The notes below the pieces were generated by a model, which was given only the letters and a program-made list of their open reading frames with translations, searched no databases and had not been told where the DNA came from. A stretch of DNA of 64,000 nucleotides from Reticulitermes speratus (Eukaryota; Arthropoda; Insecta; Blattodea; Rhinotermitidae), in the NCBI GenBank assembly GCA_021186555.1, contig JAJKFL010000237.1, forward strand, positions 1,632,558 through 1,696,557, in the 5' to 3' direction. The position numbers were made by a program, and so were the translations under genes. Below, piece by piece: positions 55,757 through 64,000 of this stretch; the first letter of the stretch is position 1; every line of letters starts with the position of its first letter.

Positions 55757-56954
55757 ATTAATCAGTGATCATAAGAGAATTTCCTCTGAACAAAATGCAA
55801 TCGCTTTCTCTATACCAATCTGTTCTTACAGTGCCTCGAATGCGTATGTGGTCATTTAAGTCAATTCTCACCACCCATTTGGCAGGGAATTTTGTTTGAT
55901 TTGCTTAGTTGTGTCAGTACGGTTGACTTATCCATCCCTGCTGTATCAGAAATCAGCATCACTCTGTGCTTGCTCCAAGAGATTGTCTAAATAATCAGCT
56001 GTATATGTGTGCGAACTGTGCGTGTCAATATATTTACGCAGTGCTTCTAAGCTTCCTTGTGATTGCTGCCAAAAACAGTTTCCCTTATTTGTCTTTGTAT
56101 AGCCAATGCATGTTGTTTTCTGATGCTGCTGACCGAGTTGTTTGAATTCTTGCTCAATTCAAGCTATTAAATTAGGAAAATTTTCCTCACGTTTACAGCT
56201 AAAAACATCCTGTTTGTAACTACTGACGACGAAAGGTTCTGCCGATATTGTGACCTTCACTGTACGCATTAGACATCGGCACAGGATCGCCAATGTTAAG
56301 TTACTTTTCTTCCAGCAAAGCAACAAGGGGCAGTAACGTTTCAAGTGGAGAATCAGCAGTAACGAGCTCATTCAGAGCCTTGAAGTCTGTCTTATCTAGT
56401 AAGTTCTCCTGTGAACTGGCTGTTATATCACTCCAAGTTAACTGTTCATCTTTTCTTACAAACTCATTCTCAAATGTTTCCATGCCTATGTGCTGCAGAA
56501 AATTATCCGTGGTAAATTCTGATCGTGTGGACAAGATGAATTTGATAGATGGTTTACTTTTCAAAGTGTTAAACAATGTTCTGATTACGTCTTCTTTCTA
56601 ACCATTCAGGAGTTGGTTGGCCTCACAAGACACCAATATCAGATATGGTGTGTCAGTTGACAGCATTAATGCACCAAAATCTATCAAATTATTCAGAGCA
56701 AACAAGCGCTTTAATTTCATTACGGTGTACTGACCTTCACTGAGACAGTCATTCTTCTGAAGTACCCGATACACCTTGACTAGCCCTGTCCACCCATCAC
56801 CATCAGACATGTGTAACTGCAATACTTGTTGTTGGTCACTTCTCAGAAAGTCTCGTAAACTCAAGTCGCAGGCTTTAAAATCAAGAGGACGTTGGTTAAT
56901 CTGTGCGATGTAAAGCCTTGTTTCAAACTGATAAACCTTGTTTCTAATCTCATG
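55757..56954 (-). pseudogene. Decayed middle and NACHT-like part following the lipase-like frame
   Basis: The frame of the 496-codon ORF continues after its TAA (56957-56955) as HEIRNKVYQFETRLYIAQIN and on to EANQLLNG. It then passes a TAG (about 56602), continues KEDVIRTLFNTLKSKPSIKF, and runs to ALLEEK and a TAA at about 56300. Beyond this, in shifting frames, are NMHWLYKDK, RVMLISDTAGMDKSTVLTQL (a P-loop-like segment with the second Gly replaced by Asp), FPAKWVVRIDLNDH and IEKAIAFCSEE. The P-loop, WVVRIDL order is that of STAND/NACHT NTPases. Two in-frame stops and several frameshifts make this part a pseudogene. Confidence 0.6.
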
Positions 56955-58445
56955 TTATAATACACTCTTTATTTTATCTTGTATCTCAGGAAATAGTTGA
57001 AGCAGCCTCTTCACGTAGGGGATTAGGGCCTGTAATGCACTGGCGTCTGTACAGCGAATTGTGTCGTTTTGAATCTCAAAGCTTTGTAACATTCTTTCTG
57101 CTTCTTCTCGGGCCTGATTATTGTTTATTACAGAGAACAATTCTTGAGGCTTAAAAGATTCCGAAAATCGACGTAACCAACGATAACTCTCTAAAAAATG
57201 CCGTTCTTCCTGACTAAATATGCTTATATTAGTCACCCGCTTGTCATAATTTGTAGTTTGATAACGAATTGGATGGAGACCTTCTAGTCGGAAACTTCCG
57301 TCTGCAATGTCTGGGTGGTAATTATTCAAATGTTTTGCACATTTAAAGAATGTTTTGTATTCTTTCCCACGTTGGACGCCACTGTTTGGCCAATCTATGA
57401 CCACTTGTATCTTCAGTTTACCTTGCTCATCTTTACGTACTTGCCCTGTTTCAGGGTCAAATACTTCCACAATTTTATCCAATCTATGCGTTGCTAGGTT
57501 ATACAATGCAGTATGCTTTTCCTTCCAGTCCATATCAGACAAATCAACAAAGATGCGATACACCGTCCCTACATGTTTGTTACAAGTATTAACGCTATTT
57601 GGAGCGGACAGATAACTTGTGATATCTAAGTGGTCTAAGTAAATGGAACGCCGATACAAGCGTACGTCAAGTTCGTCAGCCATTTGTGACAACATATCTT
57701 TGCAACCTGGGCTGTCAAAAACTACTGTGTGAGGATGATAACTGTGTGGGACATTATCACTTTTAAAGAATGTATTTCCTTCTGTCTTAAGGTATTCAGT
57801 GGTAAAGGTAGTGATTTGCGCTAGCCAACCTCCTAAACCGTGGCCAGTGAAGAACACTTGAAGATTGGTCCCCTTCTCATGATCAACATCTCGCAGCACT
57901 TCAACAACTTTATATGCAAAGGTGCTGGCAGAATCCATTTGTGGAACATGGTGTTTAAACAACACACCAGATATTTCTGTAAACGTTGGTCCTAAATTAG
58001 TAAGCACATTACCTCGATGAGCAATCACAACATGCTGATGCTCAGGGTGCCAATAGGCTGCTCCAAAATAGCCGTTACTCATTCCAGTATTAGACGCTGT
58101 TGTCAGTAACTTCCAGCCGTCAGGTAAAGCTAACCGTGTCTCATACTGAGCGTCAGTCTCTCGTCTGTTGTAGTCTGTGTATGCCTTTGAGGCAAACTGG
58201 GCCAGCACGTAGGGAGTGGGAAAAGCGGGCGTTGCTGTCAGTTGGCTCAGGGGGGTTATATCTTTGTCTTTGAAGGAATAATCAATTGTTTGCTTAAAAT
58301 TGTCATTGCTCAGTTTTAACTTTTTATCTACACTTAATTTTCCTGAGAATGGCGGCAAAACACTTTGCTCAGCTGGCTGATCTGTTGGCGAAGTTAAATT
58401 TTCTCTCGCAATGTCTTGTGCACCAACACACTCTGAGGTAGACAT
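56955..58445 (-). CDS. Intronless lipase-like (class 3 alpha/beta hydrolase) protein, 496 codons, nucleophile Ser replaced
   Basis: Open from ATG (58445-58443) to TAA. Residues 1-60 are polar. The hydrolase core follows: TPYVLAQFASKAYTDY (about 77-92), GYFGAAYWHPEHQHVVIAHR then G (125-145; oxyanion-side VVxHRG), and FFTGHGLGGWLAQITTF (198-214). In the last, the GxSxG elbow reads G-H-G-L-G, so Gly203 stands where class 3 lipases have the catalytic Ser. VVFDSPGCKDML follows. The C-terminal half (DWKEKHTALYNLATHRLDKI; FSQEERHFLESYRW) is unrecognised. No signal peptide, so it is probably cytosolic. The frame continues past the stop into a NACHT-like pseudogene, so the ORF is probably the surviving N-terminal part of a longer STAND-type protein. 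Loss of Ser and the downstream stops suggest a dead or regulatory-only protein. Confidence 0.75.
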   Translation of the reverse strand: MSTSECVGAQDIARENLTSPTDQPAEQSVLPPFSGKLSVDKKLKLSNDNFKQTIDYSFKDKDITPLSQLTATPAFPTPYVLAQFASKAYTDYNRRETDAQYETRLALPDGWKLLTTASNTGMSNGYFGAAYWHPEHQHVVIAHRGNVLTNLGPTFTEISGVLFKHHVPQMDSASTFAYKVVEVLRDVDHEKGTNLQVFFTGHGLGGWLAQITTFTTEYLKTEGNTFFKSDNVPHSYHPHTVVFDSPGCKDMLSQMADELDVRLYRRSIYLDHLDITSYLSAPNSVNTCNKHVGTVYRIFVDLSDMDWKEKHTALYNLATHRLDKIVEVFDPETGQVRKDEQGKLKIQVVIDWPNSGVQRGKEYKTFFKCAKHLNNYHPDIADGSFRLEGLHPIRYQTTNYDKRVTNISIFSQEERHFLESYRWLRRFSESFKPQELFSVINNNQAREEAERMLQSFEIQNDTIRCTDASALQALIPYVKRLLQLFPEIQDKIKSVL

Positions 58446-58470
58446 TATGCAGTTCTATCTGTGCGCACTG

Positions 58471-58651
58471 TGACGTCAGTTCCTTGCTATAGTACAATAC
58501 AATATTAATATTCACACAACATATCAAAGGCGCTTTCAATGAAGTGTGAGGCACACAGCCAAGAATTTAAAAAAGTTATCTCTGTTTCTTAAAGTGATCT
58601 AGTAAAGTATCTTTTACTAATGCAAATATACTAAATGTAGCAATGACGTCA
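58471..58651. promoter_or_regulatory. Two perfect CRE palindromes upstream of the lipase-like frame
   Basis: TGACGTCA lies at 58471-58478 and again at 58644-58651, 26 and 199 bp upstream of the ATG. It is the consensus site for CREB/ATF bZIP factors. Function is inferred only. Confidence 0.4.
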
Positions 58652-59396
58652 CTTTCATTGCACAAACACTGTAATATTCAACACTGGCCCGCATGCAATT
58701 TAAGTTCTCTCAAGTGATTTACAGTATCAACTATACACTTGTTAAGTGAAATTCCTCCGGACGATCACAAAAGGTCAGACACAAACTATTATAGTTTTAA
58801 TAGAAAGTTTTGTCTCTTTGTAGTATCCCAGTCGTGCCTCTTACACACCGGTTAACAGTTGGATACTTTCAAGTCGCATCTACACATCTAACATCCCTTA
58901 CTTTATTTCTGTAGAGGTCACCTTTCAGTTCAGTTTCAAAACACCAATGTTCTGCAGGAGCACAGTGTGTGAACAGTCAACAAGGCTTATCCGTCGACAC
59001 AGACGTCAGCATGACAGACACTAATCTTCAGTAGACAGACTGCAGGAACTTCCTGTGCAATGTCAGACAGTGTAGACACGTGTTGAATACCTTCACTACG
59101 ATGTTAGCAGTGCTACTGGCGGGCATTATGCAGTGTGTAGAATATCCTGGGTCTGCTGCAGCATCATGCCACTGTGCAAATATGTAATGCTGTTAAAATG
59201 TGTGGCAGCGAGTTTCTACCAAAGGTAAGTAAGATTTGCCAACATAAACACAGTGCAATACACATAAAACATACAGCAATGTGAAATGCCAACAATCACA
59301 GCTCTCGTGATATCAGAGGTGTTGCTTCGTCAGTCCAACAGCATGGCAGCCTTTGTTCACAGCCAAAGCAGTCTCTTCTCTGATGGCTCTCCAGGC
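58652..59396. other. Intergenic sequence without recognised features
   Basis: No coding motif, TIR or SINE head was seen on either strand. A GGTAAGTAAG donor-like sequence at 59223 has no exon that can be attached to it. Confidence 0.35.
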
Positions 59397-61935
59397 CTGC
59401 CAACATACAACAATCATAATGTCACATAATTTACAGTGTACACAGTACGGTCACTTCCTTCTGAACCACTCACACTCCTGCACAAAGTGTCCAACTGCCA
59501 ACACACAACAATCATAATGTCACACAATTTACAGTGTACACATTACGGTCACTTCCTTCTGACCCACTCACAATCCTGCACAAAGTGTCCAACTGCCAAC
59601 ACACAACAATCATAATGTCACACAATTTACAGTGTACACAGTACGGTCACTTCCTTCTGACCCACTCACACTCCTGCACAAAGTGTCCAACTGCCAACAC
59701 ACAACAATCATAATGTCACACAATTTACAGTGTACACAGTACGGTCACTTCCTGCTGACCCACTCACACTCCTGCACAAAGTGTCCAACTGCCAACATAC
59801 AACAATCATAATGTCACACAATTTACAGTGTACACAGTACGGTCACTTCCTGCTAACCCACTCGCACTCCTGCACAAAGTGTCCAACTGCCAACATACAA
59901 CAATCATAATGTCACACAATTTACAGTGTACACAGTACTGTCACTTCCTGCTGACCCACTCACACTCCTGCAAAAAGTATCCAACTGCCAACACACAACA
60001 ATCATAATGTCACACAATTTACAGTGTAAAAAATACGGTAATTTCCTCCTGACCCGCCCAGACTCCTGCCCAAAGTGTCCGTCAACATACAACAATGATA
60101 ATATCACACAATTTACAGTTTAAATAATACGGTCATTTCCTGCTGACCCACTCACACTCCTGCACAAAGTGTCCAACTGCCAACATACAACAATCATAAT
60201 GTCACACAATTTACAGTGTACACAGTACGGTCACTTCCTGCTGACCCACTCACACTCCTGCACAAAGTGTCCAACTGCCAACACACAACAATCATAATGT
60301 CACACAATTTACAGTGTACACAGTACGGTCACTTCCTGCTGACCCACTCACACTCCTGCACAAAGTGTCCAACTGCCAACATACAACAATCATAATGTCA
60401 CACAATTTACAGTGTACACAGTACGGTCACTTCCTGCTGACCCACTCACACTCCTGCACAAAGTGTCCAACTGCCAACACACAACAATCATAATGTCACA
60501 CAATTTACAGTGTACACAGTACGGTCACTTCCTTCTGACCCACTCACACTCCTGCACAAAGTGTCCAACTGCCAACACACAACAATCATAATGTCACACA
60601 ATTTACAGTGTACACAGTACGGTCACTTCCTGCTGACCCACTCACACTCCTGCACAAAGTGTCCAACTGCCAACATACAACAATCATAATGTCACACAAT
60701 TTACAGTGTACACAGTACGGTCACTTCTGCTAACCCACTCGCACTCCTGCACAAAGTGTCCAACTGCCAACATACAACAATCATAATGTCACACAATTTA
60801 CAGTGTACACAGTACGGTCACTTCCTGCTGACCCACTCACAACTCCTGCACAAAGTATCCAACTGCCAACACACAACAATCATAATGTCACAACAATTTA
60901 CAGTGTAAAAAATACGGTAATTTCCTCCTGACCCGCCCAGACTCCTGCCCAAGTGTCCGTCAACATACAACAATGATAATATCACACAATTTACAGTTTA
61001 AATAATACGGTCATTTCCTGCTGACCCACTCACACTCCTGCACAAAGTGTCCAACTGCCAACATACAACAATCATAATGTCACACAATTTACAGTGTACA
61101 CAGTACGGTCACTTCCTGCTGACCCACTCACACTCCTGCACAAAGTGTCCAACTGCCAACACACAACAATCATAATGTCACACAATTTACAGTGTACACA
61201 GTACGGTCACTTCCTTCTGACCCACTCACACTCCTGCACAAAGTGTCCAACTGCCAACACACAACAATCATAATGTCACACAATTTACAGTGTACACAGT
61301 ACGGTCACTTCCTGCTGACCCACTCACACTCCTGCACAAAGTGTCCAACTGCCAACATACAACAATCATAATGTCACACAATTTACAGTGTACACAGTAC
61401 GGTCACTTCCTGCTAACCCACTCACACTCCTGCACAAAGTGTCCAACTGCCAACACACAACAATCATAATGTCACACAATTTACAGTGTACACAGTACGG
61501 TCACTTCCTGCTGACCCACTCACACTCCTGCACAAAGGTCCAACTGCCAACATACAACAATCATAACGTCACACAATTTACAGTGTACGTCACTTACTGC
61601 TGACCCACTCACACTCCTGCACAAATTGTCCAACTGTCAACATACAACAATCATAATGTCACACAATTTACAGTGTACACAGTACTGTCACTTCCTGCTG
61701 ACCCACTCACACTCCTGCACAAAGTATCCAACTGCCAACACACAACAATCATAATGTCACACAATTTACAGTGTAAAAAATACGGTAATTTCCTCCTGAC
61801 CCGCCCAGACTCCTGCCCAAAGTGTCCGTCAACATACAACAATGATAATATCACACAATTTACAGTTTAAATAATACGGTCATTTCCTGCTGACCCACTC
61901 ACACTCCTGCACAAAGTGTCCAACTCTCAACATAC
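59397..61935. repeat. 98 bp tandem array, about 26 copies, with higher-order structure
   Basis: The unit contains CCAACATACAACAATCATAA, GTCACACAATTTACAGTGTA and CACTCACACTCCTGCACAAA. A distinctive diverged pair of units (AAAAAATACGGTAATTTCCT; CCGCCCAGACTCCTGCCC; CAGTTTAAATAATACGGTCA) occurs at about 60022, 60901 and 61769, giving a higher-order period of about 870-880 bp (9 units). Confidence 0.96.
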
Positions 61936-62430
61936 AACAGTACATTGTAATCACTTACTGCCTTACCGCAAGGTGGTGATAACATTATTCTGGTCAGTAA
62001 CAAATTATGAATATTGAATTCTGACAGAATGAAATGGAAAATGCGGATTAAACATTCAAATCAATTGGCTCTGACGATGGTGTATGACTTATTAAACAAT
62101 CTTGAACACTTGGGCTTTGTCCATCGTCTAAACGTTAACACAGCACAACCTTTCGAAAGATGGTGCTGCTTCCGTCTTGAGGGAACTACTCTCAATAACT
62201 AGGCACCGTGGTTATTTAAACGTCGGAGACACCCGGAAGACTCGTCTAGAACAACAGCGCACGCTCAATGCTGCGGCAAGTTCATTTGGACATGCTTTTT
62301 GTAAGCAGAAGCTGATTCATGTCTTCGAGTTCACTTCGTTGGATCTTCAACTGAGTAAGCAATCTGCGATCGACTCCTCGTGTACTGAGAAATTTGTGCT
62401 ACATTTGACGTCATATGTCCTTCAAAAGAC
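61936..62430. other. Spacer between two arrays; no recognised gene
   Basis: A plus-strand frame from 62177 (RELLSITRHRGYLNVGDTRK) runs into the next array. It has no recognisable motif and is probably not coding. TGACGTCA occurs at 62406. Confidence 0.35.
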
Positions 62431-64000
62431 TGAGGAAACAGTACATAAGAAGTGTTTCAATGTTGCCGTATCATATGCACACTGCAATTTAGATAAGACA
62501 AGTGCTGTTGAAGTACATAAACAGTACATAAGAAGTGTTTCAATGTTGCCGTATCATATGCACACTGCAATTTAGATAAGACAAGTGCTGTTGAAGTACA
62601 TAAACAGTACATAAGAAGTGTTTCAATGTTGCGATATCATATGCACACTGCAATTTAGATAAGACAAGTGCTGTTGAAGTACATAAACAGTACATAAGAA
62701 GTGTTTCAATGTTGCCGTATCATATGCACACTGCAATTTAGATAGACAAGTGCTGTTGAAGTACATAAACAGTACATAAGAAGTGTTTCAATGTTGCCGT
62801 ATCATATGCACACTGCAATTTAGATATGACAAGTGCTGTTGAAGTACATAAACAGTACATAAGAAGTGTTTCAATGTTGCCGTATCATATGCACACTGCA
62901 ATTTAGATATGACAAGTGCTGTTGAAGTACATAAACAGTACATAAGAAGTGTTTCAATGTTGCCGTATCATATGAACACTGCAATTTAGATATGACAAGT
63001 GCTGTTGAAGTACATAAACAGTACATAAGAAGTGTTTCAATGTTGCCGTATCATATGCACACTGCAATTTAGATATGACAAGTGCTGTTGAAGTACATAA
63101 ACAGTACATAAGAAGTGTTTCAATGTTGCCGTATCATATGCACACTGTAATTTAGATATGACAAGTACTGTTGAAGTATATAAACTGTACATAAGAAGTG
63201 TTTCAATGTTGCCGTATCATATGCACACTGTAATTTAGATATGAAAAGTGCTGTTGAAGTATATAAACAGTACATAAGAAGTGTTTCAATGTTGCCGTAT
63301 CATATGCACACTGCAATTTAAATATGACAAGTGCTGTTGAAGTACATAAACAGTACATAAGAAGTGTTTCAATGTTGCCGTATTATATGCACACTGCAAT
63401 TTAGATATGACAAGTGCTGTTGAGTACATAAACAGTACATAAGAAGTGTATCAATGTTGCCGTATCATATGCACACTGTAATTTAGATATGACAAGTACT
63501 GTTGAAGTATATAAACTGTAAATAAGAAGTGTTTCAATGTTGCCGTATCATATGCACACTGTAATTTAGATATGACAAGTGCTGTTGAAGTACATAAACA
63601 GTACATAAGAAGTGTTTCAATGTTGCCGTATCATATGCACACTGCAATTTAGATATGACAAGTGCTGTTGAAGTACATAAACAGTACATAAGAAGTGTTT
63701 CAATGTTTCCGTATCATATGCACACTGTAATTTAGATATGACAAGTACTGTTGAAGTACATAAACAGTACATAAGAAGTGTTTCAATGTTGCCGTATCAT
63801 ATGCACACTGCAATTTAGATATGACAAGTGCTGTTGAAGTACATAAACAGTACATAAGAAGTGTCTCAATGTTCCCGTATCATATGCACACTGCAATTTA
63901 CATATGACAAGTGCTGTTGAAGTACATAAACAGTACATAAGAAATGTTTCAATGTTGCCGTATCATATGCACACTGTAATTTGGATATGACAAGTACTGT
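62431..64000. repeat. 83 bp tandem array, about 19 copies, open at the window end
   Basis: The unit contains AAGTACATAAACAGTACATA, AGAAGTGTTTCAATGTTGCC and GTATCATATGCACACTGCAA. Variants include GATAAGACA/GATATGACA, and CTGTAATTT with TATATAAACTGTA blocks recurring. It continues past 64000. Confidence 0.97.

Noticed and set aside
62177..62575. 132-codon plus-strand frame before the last array
   Set aside because: The last third is array sequence, and the rest has no recognisable motif or splice context.

Overview
The window reads as insect nuclear DNA. It has GT-AG introns of several kb, C2H2 zinc-finger and flavin amine oxidase genes with animal-type exons, many decayed mariner, LINE and tRNA-derived SINE copies, and very heavy tandem-repeat (minisatellite) content. 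The LINE and SINE families seem to me typical of Blattodea or a related polyneopteran, but that is inference; no species can be named from sequence alone.

Layout, left to right. 1-3189 is a 66-67 bp tandem array. 4180-29603 (minus strand) holds an N1-acetylpolyamine/spermine-oxidase-like gene. Eight exons can be reconstructed with matching phases, giving about 477 codons and one apparent 1-nt deletion in exon 4. The first exon of a second amine-oxidase unit lies just downstream (4180-4316) and can be spliced in frame onto it. The introns are packed with mariners, LINEs, SINEs, MITEs and minisatellites. 30000-33650 is intergenic DNA with TE fragments. 34149-39007 (minus) is a three-exon zinc-finger gene with ten good fingers. 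40209-45113 is a 38 bp satellite. 45808-53654 (plus) is a secreted-protein gene: a 12-nt coding first exon behind a TATA box, a 7.15 kb intron holding three more arrays, and one long terminal exon. 55230-58445 (minus) is an intronless lipase-like reading frame followed by decayed sequence with NACHT-like (STAND NTPase) motifs, interrupted by a Penelope-like insertion carrying a hammerhead ribozyme motif. 59397-61935 and 62431-64000 are further arrays (98 bp and 83 bp units).

Main pattern: at least four of the arrays grow directly out of transposon coding sequence. Three come from different positions of one LINE C-terminal region and one from a mariner transposase, each with the parent element still readable at the array edge. 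Three large arrays also show higher-order periods (about 949 bp, 765/714 bp and 870-880 bp). Two Penelope-type hammerhead motifs, a LINE insertion with the inverted layout expected from twin priming, several TIR elements with clear TSDs, and the possible tandem-domain polyamine oxidase are the other points worth following up.
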